The position numbers and the translations under genes were made by a program. 64,000 nucleotides of DNA from Haloarchaeobius litoreus (GTDB lineage: Archaea > Halobacteriota > Halobacteria > Halobacteriales > Natrialbaceae): positions 930,001 through 994,000 of the forward strand of contig NZ_JANHJR010000003.1 in NCBI RefSeq assembly GCF_024495425.1, read 5' to 3'. Positions 52,437 to 61,820 of this stretch are shown one piece after another. Within the stretch, counting starts at the first letter, position 1. The number at the start of each line of letters is the position of its first letter. The notes under the pieces are model-generated. The model was not told the DNA's origin. It saw only the letters and a list, made by a program, of their open reading frames with translations, and did not search any database.

Positions 52437-53864
52437 TCACCCGGCGGATTCGGCGGCGGCGTCGGACGCCTTCGCCGCGGCGCGCTCCAGCATCCCGTCG
52501 CTGGTCTCGTACCAGTAGTACGCCGCCAACCCGAGCGCGACGGCGACGTTCGAGAGCGTGACGGCCCAGAAGATGGACTGGACGCCGCCGTCGAGCAGGT
52601 AGACGCCGACGGCGGCGATGGGGAGGCGGACGCCCCAGTACTGCAGGAGGGAGGCGACCATGCTGGTCTTGGTCCGCCGGGCGGCGTTGAACCCGCCCCG
52701 GAGCAGGTAGCCCGCGCCGATGGCCCAGTAGCCGAGGGCGAGGATCTGAAGGTAGTCGACCGTGTACGCGAGCGCCTGCGGCGCGATGTCGGGGACGAAG
52801 ACGGTCGCGAGGGCACCGGGGACGAGCCACTGGACGACCCCGGCGAGGGTGAGCATGACGACCGCGATGACGACGCCGGTCCAGGTGGTCGAGCGGGCGC
52901 GCTCGGTGTGGCCCGCGCCGAGGTTCTGCCCGATCATCGACTGGGCGGCCTGCTGGAGGCCGCTGGCGGGGATGAACGCCACGCTGGCGATCCGTGCGCC
53001 GATGACGTAGGCGGCGAGGCCGGCGGTGCCGCCGGCGACGAACACGAGGACGACGACGACGATGCGGACGGCGTCCTGTGCGACGCGCTGGCCGGTGGTG
53101 GGCCAGCCCACGTCGAGGAGTTCGCGGCAGTCCGACACGGAGACGGTGGCGTCGTCGCGGGTGAGTCGGAAGGAGTCACGGACACCGAGGGCGAACGCGA
53201 GCACGAGGCAGAAGCTCGCGGCGTAGCCCGCGGCGGTCGCGAGCGCGGCCCCGGTGACCGCCAGCCCGTCGAAGCCGGGAACGCCGTAGCCGAAGATGAG
53301 GACCGGATCGAGGACGACGTTGACGGCGACGGCGGTGACGTTGACGTACAGCGTCGCGCGGGTGTCGCCCCAGCCGAGGAAGCCGGCCTCCAGCGAGTCC
53401 GAGAGGCCCATGAACAGGAAGACGGGTGCGTAGGCCGCGAAGTACGTGATGGCGGGTTCGACGGCGGGTGCGTCGGGGTTGACGGCCGCGATAGCGTAGA
53501 CGAGTTCGTCTGCGAAGAAGAAGGCCAGCAGCGCGGCCGCGGAGCCGAACAGGAACGTGAGGACGACGCCGTTGAACGCGGCGCGACGGGCCGACTCCTC
53601 CTCGTCCGCGCCGACGCGCTGGGAGACGACGACGTGCGAGCCGACCATCGGACCGACGACGGCCAGCGCGACGAGGACGGATGTCAGCGGCGTCACGAGC
53701 CCGACCGCTCCGAGCTCGGCTTCGCCGATACGGCCGAGCCAGAAGGCGTCGACCACCTGCTGGACGACCTGGACGAGGTTCTGGACCACCAGCGGTGCCG
53801 CGAGTGCCACGAGCACCTTCGGTATGGAGCCCGTCCGTATGTCGTCCGGTGACACGTCGAACAT
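52437..53864 (-). CDS. MATE-family efflux transporter
   Basis: A 475-residue transporter with 12 predicted helices in two halves. The N-terminal LVQVVQQVVDAFWLGRIGEAELGAVGL and the matching block near IGARIASVAFIPASGLQQAAQSMIGQNLGAG are the family hallmarks. MATE pumps export cationic drugs or metabolites using Na+ or H+. ATG 53864 is 28 nt from a TATA-like TTTTGTG on the minus strand. It is divergent from lipA. Confidence 0.88.
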   Translation of the reverse strand: MFDVSPDDIRTGSIPKVLVALAAPLVVQNLVQVVQQVVDAFWLGRIGEAELGAVGLVTPLTSVLVALAVVGPMVGSHVVVSQRVGADEEESARRAAFNGVVLTFLFGSAAALLAFFFADELVYAIAAVNPDAPAVEPAITYFAAYAPVFLFMGLSDSLEAGFLGWGDTRATLYVNVTAVAVNVVLDPVLIFGYGVPGFDGLAVTGAALATAAGYAASFCLVLAFALGVRDSFRLTRDDATVSVSDCRELLDVGWPTTGQRVAQDAVRIVVVVLVFVAGGTAGLAAYVIGARIASVAFIPASGLQQAAQSMIGQNLGAGHTERARSTTWTGVVIAVVMLTLAGVVQWLVPGALATVFVPDIAPQALAYTVDYLQILALGYWAIGAGYLLRGGFNAARRTKTSMVASLLQYWGVRLPIAAVGVYLLDGGVQSIFWAVTLSNVAVALGLAAYYWYETSDGMLERAAAKASDAAAESAG

Positions 53865-54014
53865 CTGCTCGTTAGTGCACTGGTACGCGACTGGCACAAA
53901 ACTCTGTCGACCATCACCGATGGTCGGTGTTGAATACTCATGGTCCCCCGACGCGGTCGGGGGGCGTGTCCGGAACCCCGACGCTTTTTCCCCTCCCGGA
54001 CCGCAGTTCTCGGT

Positions 54015-54959
54015 ATGAGCCGTTCGCGGAAGCCCGACTGGCTGAAGATGCAACCGCCGGCGGGCCGGGAGTTCACCGACATCAAGCAGACGTTGCGCGA
54101 GCACGACCTCAACACCGTCTGCGAGGAGGCGAACTGCCCGAACCTCGGTGAGTGCTGGAGCGGCCGCAACGGGAGCAGCGACGGCGGCACGGCGACGTTC
54201 ATGCTGATGGGCCACCGCTGTTCGCGCGGCTGTAACTTCTGCGACGTCGAGACCGGCGGGATGGAGCCGCTCGACCCCGACGAGCCGACGAACGTCGCCG
54301 AGGCCATCGCCGAGATCGGGCTGGACTACGTCGTCCTCACGTCGGTCGACCGGGACGACCTCCCCGACCAGGGCGCGGGCCACTTCGCCGAGACCATCCG
54401 CGAGATCAAGGAGCGCCACCCCGGGATTCTGGTGGAGGTCCTCATCCCGGACTTCCAGGGCGAATCCGACCTCGTCCGGAAGATAATCGACGCCGAACCC
54501 GACGTCATCGCGCACAACGTCGAGACCGTCGAGCGCCTCCAGTGGCCGGTGCGGGACCGCCGTGCCGGCTACGAGCAGTCGCTCGCGGTGCTCGAACAGG
54601 TGTCCCGGGAGTCCGACATCTACACGAAGACGAGCCTGATGCTCGGCGTCGGCGAGTACCACCACGAGATCTGGCAGACGCTCTCGGATCTCGCCGAGAT
54701 CGACCTCGACATCGTCACGCTCGGCCAGTACCTCCAGCCGTCGCTGACCCACCTCGACGTGGAGCGGTACGTCCACCCCGACGAGTTCGACACCTGGCGC
54801 GACGTGGCGGAACAGGAGTTCGAGTTCCTCTACTGCGCCTCCGGCCCGATGGTCCGCTCGTCGTACAAGGCCGGCGAGCTGTTCGTCGACGCCGTGCTGC
54901 GCGACGGGAAGAGCGTCGAGGAGGCGAGGGAGGCGGCACGGAGCGTCGCCTCGGACTAG
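54015..54959 (+). CDS. lipA: lipoyl synthase
   Basis: A 314-residue radical-SAM enzyme that inserts two sulfurs into octanoyl-protein to make lipoyl groups. Two cluster motifs are intact: CEEANCPNLGEC (about 37-48) and CSRGCNFC (about 70-77). Its product is the cofactor of the E2 protein encoded 3 kb downstream, which explains its place before the pyruvate dehydrogenase genes. The gene is separated from pdhA by about 510 bp, so it is likely a separate transcript. Confidence 0.95.
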   Translation: MSRSRKPDWLKMQPPAGREFTDIKQTLREHDLNTVCEEANCPNLGECWSGRNGSSDGGTATFMLMGHRCSRGCNFCDVETGGMEPLDPDEPTNVAEAIAEIGLDYVVLTSVDRDDLPDQGAGHFAETIREIKERHPGILVEVLIPDFQGESDLVRKIIDAEPDVIAHNVETVERLQWPVRDRRAGYEQSLAVLEQVSRESDIYTKTSLMLGVGEYHHEIWQTLSDLAEIDLDIVTLGQYLQPSLTHLDVERYVHPDEFDTWRDVAEQEFEFLYCASGPMVRSSYKAGELFVDAVLRDGKSVEEAREAARSVASD

Positions 54960-55059
54960 TCGTCCGGGCCATCGCGTGAGGGCTGACGAACGACGAGTGG
55001 ACGAGCCGTGAGGAACCGGTCGAGGAGGTCCGGGGCCTGCGGTACGGGTCCGGTTTCTC

Positions 55060-55098
55060 GGTTGCGTCGGGCTCTGACGGGTTGCGTCGGGCTCTGAC
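55060..55098. repeat. 20-bp tandem repeat, two copies
   Basis: GGTTGCGTCGGGCTCTGACG at 55060-55079 is repeated at once at 55080-55098 (the second lacks the last base). The copies are otherwise identical and contain no gene. It might be a pair of binding sites or a recent slippage duplication. Confidence 0.7.
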
Positions 55099-55421
55099 AT
55101 CGTGTTTCGCGTACAAACAGCGCCCGATTGCACGAACTCCCTCGTCTTCGGCGTCGCACACGACCCCGGAACGAAACCTGGAAGCCAGACCGGAGACGCC
55201 CCACGTGAACACACCACACCATCGGGATAGAGACACACGCACACGGCGAAATAAACTCCCGCCCATTCGTCCAGAATTGAGGATAGAAGACCGTGAGGAA
55301 CCTAGGACACCCGGCTATTGCGGAACGAAAGTGGAGATGTGTTCAGCTTCCGGGCGAAAATCGCAAATCTGTGCGACTGTATGGCAAGAATAGGGTTGAT
55401 AGTAACGTTTTTACGAAAACC

Positions 55422-55427
55422 ATATAA
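55422..55427 (+). promoter_or_regulatory. TATA box of the pdh operon
   Basis: ATATAA, preceded by an A-rich BRE-like stretch, is centred at about 55424. A start 27 nt on falls at 55451, the ATG of the seven-codon upstream ORF, not at the pdhA GTG. This places the leader ORF at the very 5' end of the transcript. Confidence 0.6.
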
Positions 55428-55450
55428 CGCGAGCGGGAGACATTCGATAC

Positions 55451-55474
55451 ATGTCAAGGTGGGTTCTACCGTGA
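55451..55474 (+). CDS. 7-codon leaderless upstream ORF coupled to pdhA
   Basis: ATG 55451 begins MSRWVLP and stops at TGA 55472-55474, overlapping the pdhA start as GTGA. The ATG sits 27 nt after the TATA box, so it should be at the 5' end of the mRNA. Ribosomes would start here, end after seven codons and restart on the GTG. It contains one Trp codon; I see no clear sensing logic. Confidence 0.55.
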   Translation: MSRWVLP

Positions 55475-56580
55475 GTACGATTCAGCACGACCCCCGCGAG
55501 CGCGTACAGGTGCTCGACGACGCGGGCCGGGTGCTCGACGACGCGGAGGTGCCGGACGTCGACGACGACGAGCTCGTCGAGATGTACAAACAGATGCGGC
55601 TGGCCCGCCACTTCGACCAGCGGGCCGTCTCGCTCCAGCGGCAGGGCCGCATGGGGACCTACCCCCCACTCTCCGGGCAGGAGGGCGCACAGATCGCGAG
55701 CGCCCACGCGCTGGACCAGGAGGACTGGCTGTTCCCGTCCTACCGCGAACACGGCGCGGCGCTCGTCCGTGGCGTTTCGCTGGAGAAGACCCTACTGACC
55801 TGGATGGGCCACGAGACCGGCAATAACATCCCGGACGACGTGAACATGTTCACCACCGCGGTCCCCATCGCGACGCAGGTGCCCCACGCGACCGGCGCGG
55901 CCTGGGCGTCGAAGCTCAAGGACGAGAACAGGGCGTTCATCTGCTACTTCGGCGACGGCGCGACCTCGGAGGGTGACTTCCACGAGGGCCTGAACTTCGC
56001 CGGCGTCTTCGACACGCCGAACGTGTTCTTCTGCAACAACAACCAGTGGGCCATCTCGGTCCCGCGGGAGAAGCAGACCGCGAGCGAGACCATCGCCCAG
56101 AAGGCCACCGCCTACGGCTTCGAGGGCGTGCAGGTCGACGGGATGGACCCCCTCGCGGTGTACAAGGTCACGCGCGATGCCGTCGAGAAGGCGAAGAACC
56201 CCGACGACGACGAGCTGCGCCCGACGCTCATCGAGGCGGTCCAGTACCGCTTCGGCGCACACACCACCGCCGACGACCCCTCGGTCTACCGCGACGACGA
56301 GGAGGTCGAGCGCTGGAAGCAGAAGGACCCCATCCCGCGCATGGAGACGTTCCTGCGCCAGCACGGGCTGCTCGACGACGAGCGCGTCGACGCCATCGAG
56401 GCCGAGATCAAGGACGAGGTCGCCGACGCCATCGCCGCGGCCGAGGCCGTCGAGCGCCCCGAGCCCGAAGAGATATTCAAACACGTTTATGCGGGCATGC
56501 CGAAGAAGCTGGACGAACAGCTGGAGTGGTTCAACAGCGTCCGCGAAGAGTTCGGCGACGACGCACTCCTGGAGGACTAA
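55471..56580 (+). CDS. pdhA: pyruvate/2-oxoacid dehydrogenase E1 alpha subunit
   Basis: A 369-residue thiamine-diphosphate enzyme subunit. [15 protein letters not shown]...FFCNNN is the ThDP motif (about residues 153-185). With pdhB it decarboxylates a 2-oxoacid and passes the acyl group to E2. Haloarchaea mainly use ferredoxin oxidoreductase for pyruvate, so branched 2-oxoacids are also possible substrates. GTG 55471 gives [16 protein letters not shown], the usual haloarchaeal start. Only 3 nt separate it from pdhB. Confidence 0.92.
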   Translation: MSTIQHDPRERVQVLDDAGRVLDDAEVPDVDDDELVEMYKQMRLARHFDQRAVSLQRQGRMGTYPPLSGQEGAQIASAHALDQEDWLFPSYREHGAALVRGVSLEKTLLTWMGHETGNNIPDDVNMFTTAVPIATQVPHATGAAWASKLKDENRAFICYFGDGATSEGDFHEGLNFAGVFDTPNVFFCNNNQWAISVPREKQTASETIAQKATAYGFEGVQVDGMDPLAVYKVTRDAVEKAKNPDDDELRPTLIEAVQYRFGAHTTADDPSVYRDDEEVERWKQKDPIPRMETFLRQHGLLDDERVDAIEAEIKDEVADAIAAAEAVERPEPEEIFKHVYAGMPKKLDEQLEWFNSVREEFGDDALLED

Positions 56581-56583
56581 CAC

Positions 56584-57591
56584 ATGGCAACGCAAGACAC
56601 TGCATCCGAGACGGAGAACCTGACGCTCGTGCAGTCCGTCCGCGACGGGCTGTACACCGAGATGAAAAAGGACGAAGACGTGCTCGTCATGGGCGAGGAC
56701 GTCGGGAAGAACGGCGGCGTGTTCCGCGCGACCGAGGGGCTCTACGAGGAGTTCGGCGGGGACCGCGTCATCGACACGCCGCTGGCCGAGTCCGGCATCG
56801 TCGGCACGGCCATCGGGATGGCCGCCTACGGCCTGAAGCCCGTCCCCGAGATCCAGTTCATGGGCTTCATCTACCCCGCGTTCGACCAGATCGTGAGTCA
56901 CGCGGCGCGCATCCGCACGCGCTCCCGCGGTCGGTTCACCTGCCCGATGGTCGTCCGCGCACCGTACGGTGGCGGCATCCGTGCGCCGGAGCACCACTCC
57001 GAGTCGACGGAGGCGATGTTCGCCCACCAGCCCGGTCTGAAGGTCCAGATCCCGAGCACGCCCTACGACGCGAAGGGGATGCTCATCTCGGCCATCCGCG
57101 ACCCGGACCCGGTCGTGTTCCTCGAGCCGAAGCTCATCTACCGCGCGTTCCGCGACGAGGTCCCGACGGACGACTACGAGGTCCCGCTCGGTGAGGCCGC
57201 CGTGCGCCGCGAGGGCACCGACATCTCGGTGTACACGTGGGGTGCGATGTCCCGGCCGACGATGGAGGCCGCCGAGGAGCTCGCAGAGGAGGACGGAATC
57301 GACGTCGAGGTCGTCGACATCCGCTCCATCTCGCCGCTCGACGAGGAGACCATCGTCGAGTCATTCAAGAAGACCGGCCGCGCGGCCGTCGTCCACGAGG
57401 CCCCGAAGTCCGGCGGTCTCGGCGGCGAGATCGCCTCCATCATCCAGGAGGAGGCGCTGCTGTACCAGGAGGCACCGGTCGAGCGCATCACCGGCTTCGA
57501 CACGCCGTTCCCGCTGTACGCGCTCGAGGACTACTACCTGCCGGAGCCCGCACGCATCAAGAAGGGCATCCGCGACGCGGTGAGCTTCTGA
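56584..57591 (+). CDS. pdhB: pyruvate/2-oxoacid dehydrogenase E1 beta subunit
   Basis: A 335-residue partner of E1 alpha. GEDVGKNGGVFRATEGL, a THDP-facing FDQIVSHAARIRTRSRG block and the C-terminal transketolase domain (SISPLDEETIVESFKKTGR) are all present. It lies 3 nt after pdhA and 1 nt before the E2 gene, so the three are one transcript. Confidence 0.93.
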   Translation: MATQDTASETENLTLVQSVRDGLYTEMKKDEDVLVMGEDVGKNGGVFRATEGLYEEFGGDRVIDTPLAESGIVGTAIGMAAYGLKPVPEIQFMGFIYPAFDQIVSHAARIRTRSRGRFTCPMVVRAPYGGGIRAPEHHSESTEAMFAHQPGLKVQIPSTPYDAKGMLISAIRDPDPVVFLEPKLIYRAFRDEVPTDDYEVPLGEAAVRREGTDISVYTWGAMSRPTMEAAEELAEEDGIDVEVVDIRSISPLDEETIVESFKKTGRAAVVHEAPKSGGLGGEIASIIQEEALLYQEAPVERITGFDTPFPLYALEDYYLPEPARIKKGIRDAVSF

Positions 57592-57592
57592 C

Positions 57593-59158
57593 ATGCCCAA
57601 GGAATTCAAGCTTCCCGACGTGGGCGAGGGCGTCGCCGAGGGCGAGCTGCTCGAGTGGCTCGTCGAGCCCGGCGACACCGTCACCGAGGACCAGCCGGTC
57701 GCGAAGGTCGAGACGGACAAGGCCGCGGTCGACGTCCCCTCGCCGTACAACGGCACGGTGAAGGAACTGCTCGTCGAGGCGGGCGAGATGGTGCCCGTCG
57801 GCGACGTCATCATGGTGTACAACGTCGAGGGCGAGGACGACCTCGACGACACGACGCCGTCCGGCGGGAGCGAGGAGTCCGCTGAGGCCGACGCCGGCGG
57901 TGCCGAGGCAGCGGCCGACGCCGAACCCGCCGGCGACACCGAGGAGGTCGAGACCCCCTCGGGTCGCGTGTTCGCCCCGCCGAGCGCCCGGAAGCTCGCC
58001 CGCGAACTCGGCGTCGACATCGGCGCGGTCGAGGGGACCGGCCCCTCGGGCCGCGTCACCGACCAGGACGTGCGCGCCCACGCCGAGGGCGGCGACGAGG
58101 CCGAGCCCGAACCGGCGACCGCCGAAGGTGGCGACGACGGTGCCGCCGCGAGCGAGTCCGCCGACACGGGCGCTGCCGGCGGGCAGGCGTCCGCGAGCGC
58201 CACGACGGCCGCGCCGCAGCAGGTCGAGGCCGCGAACCGCGAGCAGACGCTGGCCGCGCCGGCGACCCGGAAGCTCGCCGAGGAGGAGGGCGTCGACCTG
58301 AACGCCGTCCCGACGGACGAGACGAAAGACGGCGAGGCGTTCGTCACGCCGGAGGCCGTCCGCGAGTACGCCGAGGCACAGCGCCAGGCCCAGGAGGCCG
58401 ACGCGCAGGCGATGGCCGCCGGCGAGCCGATGGGCGAGCCCCAGCAGCGCGAGACGCGCGAATCGTTCCGTGGCGTCCGCCAGACCATCGCCGACGCGAT
58501 GGCGGAGTCGAAGTACACCGCCCCGCACGTCACCCACCACGACGAGGTGGACGTGACCGCGCTCGTCGAGGCCCGCGAGGAGCTCAAGCCCCACGCCGCC
58601 GAGAAGGACATCAAGCTGACCTACATGCCGTTCGTGATGAAGGCGTGTGTGGCGGCGCTGAAGGAGTTCCCCATCGTCAACTCCTCGCTCGACGAGGAGA
58701 ACGAGGAGATCGTCAAGAAGCACTACTACAACATCGGCGTCGCCACCGCGACCGACGTGGGCCTGATGGTCCCCGTCGTCAAGCAGGCCGACAGGAAGGG
58801 CCTGCTCCAGCTCTCCTCCGAGATGAACGAGCTCGTCTCGAAGGCCCGGGAGCGCTCGATCGCGCTGGAGGAGATGCGCGGCGGCACGTTCACCATCACG
58901 AACATCGGCGGCATCGGCGGCGAGTACGCCACGCCGATCATCAACTACCCCGAGACCGCCATCCTCGCGCTCGGCGAGATCAAGAAGAAGCCCCGCGTCG
59001 TCACCGACGACGACGGCGAGGACTCCATCGAGATCCGCCACGTGCTGACGCTGTCGCTCTCGTTCGACCACCGCATCATCGACGGCGCGGAGGGCGCACA
59101 GTTCACCAACGAGGTCATGAAGTACCTCGAGAACCCGCAGCTGCTCCTGCTGGAGTAG
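57593..59158 (+). CDS. pdhC: 2-oxoacid dehydrogenase E2 acyltransferase
   Basis: A 521-residue protein that carries acyl groups on lipoyl-lysine and transfers them to CoA. One lipoyl domain (lipoyl Lys about 43 in VETDKAAV), an Ala/Glu-rich linker, a peripheral-subunit-binding domain (about 121-160, APPSARKLARELGVDIG), a second similar segment (about 222-262, APATRKLAEEEGVDLNAV), then the catalytic domain with His and Asp in SFDHRIIDGAEG. Two binding domains are unusual and could hold E1 and E3 separately. Confidence 0.92.
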   Translation: MPKEFKLPDVGEGVAEGELLEWLVEPGDTVTEDQPVAKVETDKAAVDVPSPYNGTVKELLVEAGEMVPVGDVIMVYNVEGEDDLDDTTPSGGSEESAEADAGGAEAAADAEPAGDTEEVETPSGRVFAPPSARKLARELGVDIGAVEGTGPSGRVTDQDVRAHAEGGDEAEPEPATAEGGDDGAAASESADTGAAGGQASASATTAAPQQVEAANREQTLAAPATRKLAEEEGVDLNAVPTDETKDGEAFVTPEAVREYAEAQRQAQEADAQAMAAGEPMGEPQQRETRESFRGVRQTIADAMAESKYTAPHVTHHDEVDVTALVEAREELKPHAAEKDIKLTYMPFVMKACVAALKEFPIVNSSLDEENEEIVKKHYYNIGVATATDVGLMVPVVKQADRKGLLQLSSEMNELVSKARERSIALEEMRGGTFTITNIGGIGGEYATPIINYPETAILALGEIKKKPRVVTDDDGEDSIEIRHVLTLSLSFDHRIIDGAEGAQFTNEVMKYLENPQLLLLE

Positions 59159-59470
59159 TCTCTCTCCCTTTCGACAACGCACCGCTCGTAGTTCGCGGGA
59201 CACAGCCACACAAGAGTACGAACCGCCGCTGTCGCACGGAAGCGGCCGCCCCGGTCGGGCGAGCCGCCCCGTTCCCCCGTGGCGACCGCCCCCCGACGGC
59301 CGCGCACTCGGCAGCGCCGCGACGGTCCCCCCGAACCGTCGTCGAATTCGGTCTGCCCAACTACTCTGATGCACGAATATCGGTTATAGGCACCGCTGAG
59401 ACGCCGTCTCAGCCGTGAGACGCCACGTCGGTTTGCGAACGGTTAACTCGGCTCCCTCGAATGCGACAGC
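59159..59470. other. intergenic region between pdhC and the regulator
   Basis: About 310 bp without a gene. The first 200 bp show nothing clear. The last part holds TTATAG (59384-59389), a perfect palindrome (59395-59413) and a second TATA-like GGTTAACT (about 59442-59449) that is 27 nt before the regulator ATG. So the regulator and lpdA probably have promoters apart from pdhABC. Confidence 0.5.
59395..59413. promoter_or_regulatory. 19-bp palindrome GCTGAGAC-GCC-GTCTCAGC
   Basis: Eight-base perfect arms with a three-base centre. It starts 6 bp after a TATA-like TTATAG, where a bound protein would block transcription. It lies 58 bp upstream of the regulator gene, so autoregulation is likely. 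A half-site GTGAGAC follows at 59415. Confidence 0.55.
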
Positions 59471-60238
59471 ATGGACCGGGACGCTGTCGACGACGCCGTC
59501 GCCCTGTTGCAACGTGCGCCCGTCCTCGCCGCCTGTCGCGACGGTCCCGCGGACCGGGCCACCATCGCCGAGCGTGCGTCGGTCTCGCGGGCGACGGCGT
59601 ACCGGGCGACGAACGCCCTGACCGAGCGGGGCGTCCTGGAGCGAGAGGCCGCGGGCTACCGGCTCACCGGGCTCGGGCGTGCCGTCCTCACCCACATCGA
59701 GTCGTTCGATCGGGGGCTGGCGGGAGCCCGGACGCTGGCACCCGTGCTGGCCCACGTCGACGCACCCGAACTCGTCTCCAACACCGAGCTGTTCACCGAC
59801 GCGACGGTCGTCACCGTGGACCCGTCCGCACCGTACCGCCTCGACCAGGAGCTCGCGGCCATCGTCGCCGACACCGAGCGGGAGATGGTCGGCGTCACGA
59901 CCTCCTTCGGGTCGCCGACGGTGATGGAGCGGACGTACGAGGTCATCCGGAGGGGCGTCGCGGTCGAGTGGGTCCTCACGCCGGCGGCGTTCGAGGGCGT
60001 CCTCGAACAGCACGGTGAGGGACACGACCAGCTCATGGCGATGGACACGACGGCCACCTACCTCATCGAGCACCCACCGCTCGACATCGCCATCTACGAC
60101 GACAGGCTCGTGGTTCCCGGCTACGACGGGGAGAGCGGTGCCGTCACGGCGATGGCGTGGACCGACGACGCCGCAGCCGTCGAGTGGGCACGCGGCGTCT
60201 TCGAGGCGTGTCGCGACCGGGCAGAGCCGCTCGACTGA
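59471..60238 (+). CDS. winged-helix regulator with FilR1-type ligand domain
   Basis: A 255-residue protein. Winged helix at about residues 20-75 (TIAERASVSRATAYRATNALTERGVLE), then a domain (about 110-250: VTTSFGSPTVMERTYEVIRRGVAVEWVLTP) resembling the DUF1724/FilR1 regulatory domain common in archaea. It sits between pdhC and lpdA, where most haloarchaeal loci have no such gene as far as I recall, so it may control the complex. A palindrome lies at its promoter. The ligand is unknown. Confidence 0.8.
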   Translation: MDRDAVDDAVALLQRAPVLAACRDGPADRATIAERASVSRATAYRATNALTERGVLEREAAGYRLTGLGRAVLTHIESFDRGLAGARTLAPVLAHVDAPELVSNTELFTDATVVTVDPSAPYRLDQELAAIVADTEREMVGVTTSFGSPTVMERTYEVIRRGVAVEWVLTPAAFEGVLEQHGEGHDQLMAMDTTATYLIEHPPLDIAIYDDRLVVPGYDGESGAVTAMAWTDDAAAVEWARGVFEACRDRAEPLD

Positions 60239-60353
60239 CCCGGTCTTCGTCACGTGCTCACACACGACGCCCTCGGCCGCGGTGCAGTCTCCCGGTTCCG
60301 CCCGCGCTGGCAATTCCTGCGGCTTTTTATGGCTGCTGGTCGGCTGTTGTAGT

Positions 60354-61820
60354 ATGGTCGTCGGAGACGTCACTACTGGCACGGACGTACTGGTCATCGG
60401 CGCGGGTCCGGGGGGCTACGTGGCCGCCATCCGCGCCGGACAGCTCGACCTCGACGTGACGCTCGTCGAGCGCGACGCCTACGGCGGGGCCTGCCTCAAC
60501 CGGGGCTGCATCCCGTCGAAGGCGCTCATCACTGGCTCGAAGCTCGCCCACGACGCGGGCAACGCGGAGGACCTCGGCATCCACGCGAACCCCGCCGTGG
60601 ACCTCTCGCAGATGATGAACTGGAAGGACGGAATCGTCGACGGGCTGACCGGCGGCGTCGAGAAGCTCTGCAAGGCCAACGGCGTCAACCTGGTCGAGGG
60701 CACCGCGGAGTTCTCGGGCGAGAACTCGGTCCGCGTCGTCCACGGCGGCGAGGGCCAGGGCAGCGAGTCCATCGACTTCGAGCACTGTATCATCGCCACC
60801 GGCTCGCGGCCCATCCAGGTGCCCGGCTTCGAGTTCGACGGCGAGCACGTCATCTCCGCCGAGGGCGCGCTCGACCTCCAGACCGTTCCGGACGAGCTGG
60901 TCGTCGTCGGCGCGGGCTACATCGGCATGGAGCTCGCCGGGGTCTACGCCCGTCTCGGCACCGACGTGACCGTCATCGAGATGCTCGACGACGTGCTGCC
61001 ACCGTACGAGGACGACGTGAGCCGCGTCGTCCGCAAGCACGCCGAGGAGCTCGGCGTCGAGTTCCACTTCGGCTACACCGCCGAGGACTGGGAGGAATCG
61101 GGCGACGGGGTCGTCGTCACCGCCACGCCCGCCGCCGCCGACGGTGGCGAGGCCGCCGAGGCCGAGGAGGACGACGAACGGGAGACCCTCGAACTCTCGG
61201 CCGACAAGGTGCTCGTCGCAGTCGGCCGCCAGCCGGTCACCGACACGATGAGCCTCGAAGCGGCCGGCATCGAGACGGACGAGCGCGGCTTCATCCAGAC
61301 GGACGACCGCGCCCGCACCGAGAAGGAGCACATCTTCGCGGTCGGCGACGTGGCCGGCGAGCCGATGCTCGCGCACAAGGCCAGCACGGAGGGGCAGGTC
61401 GCCGCCGAGGTCATCGCCGGCGAGCCCTCGGCCATCGACTACCAGGCGATGCCCGCAGCCGTGTTCACCTCGCCCGAGATCGGCACCGTCGGCCTGACCG
61501 CCGACGAGGCCGAAGAGCAGGGCTTCGAACCCGTCATCGGCAAGTTCCCGTTCAACGCCAGCGGTCGTGCGATGACCGCGAACGAGACCGACGGCTTCGT
61601 CCGCATCGTCGCCGACGAGCCCAGCGGCTTCGTGCTGGGCGCACAGATCGTCGGCCCGGAGGCCAGCGAACTGATCGCCGAGCTCGCCCTCGCCATCGAG
61701 ATGGGTGCGACGCTCGAAGACGTCGCCTCGACGGTGCACACGCACCCGACGCTCGCCGAGTCGACGATGGAGGCCGCCGAGAACGCGCTTGGCCACGCCA
61801 TCCACACGCTGAACCGCTGA
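60354..61820 (+). CDS. lpdA: dihydrolipoyl dehydrogenase (E3)
   Basis: A 488-residue FAD enzyme that reoxidises dihydrolipoamide with NAD+. GAGPGGYVAAIRAG (FAD), the redox disulfide GGACLNRGCIPSK (Cys 47, Cys 52), GAGYIGMELAGVYARLG (NAD) and the C-terminal HTHPTLAES (His-Glu pair) are all intact. An acidic insert (AADGGEAAEAEEDDERE) is a haloarchaeal feature. A TATA-like CTTTTTAT is 27 nt before ATG 60354, so it can be transcribed apart from pdhABC. Confidence 0.95.
   Translation: MVVGDVTTGTDVLVIGAGPGGYVAAIRAGQLDLDVTLVERDAYGGACLNRGCIPSKALITGSKLAHDAGNAEDLGIHANPAVDLSQMMNWKDGIVDGLTGGVEKLCKANGVNLVEGTAEFSGENSVRVVHGGEGQGSESIDFEHCIIATGSRPIQVPGFEFDGEHVISAEGALDLQTVPDELVVVGAGYIGMELAGVYARLGTDVTVIEMLDDVLPPYEDDVSRVVRKHAEELGVEFHFGYTAEDWEESGDGVVVTATPAAADGGEAAEAEEDDERETLELSADKVLVAVGRQPVTDTMSLEAAGIETDERGFIQTDDRARTEKEHIFAVGDVAGEPMLAHKASTEGQVAAEVIAGEPSAIDYQAMPAAVFTSPEIGTVGLTADEAEEQGFEPVIGKFPFNASGRAMTANETDGFVRIVADEPSGFVLGAQIVGPEASELIAELALAIEMGATLEDVASTVHTHPTLAESTMEAAENALGHAIHTLNR

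Larger units (their letters stand above)
54960..55450. other. intergenic region between lipA and pdhA
   Basis: About 490 bp without a gene. It holds a 20-bp tandem repeat (55060-55098), a more AT-rich stretch from about 55240, and the pdhA promoter at its end. The length is unusual for the window and suggests regulatory sites for pdhA. No RNA gene is recognisable. Confidence 0.5.
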
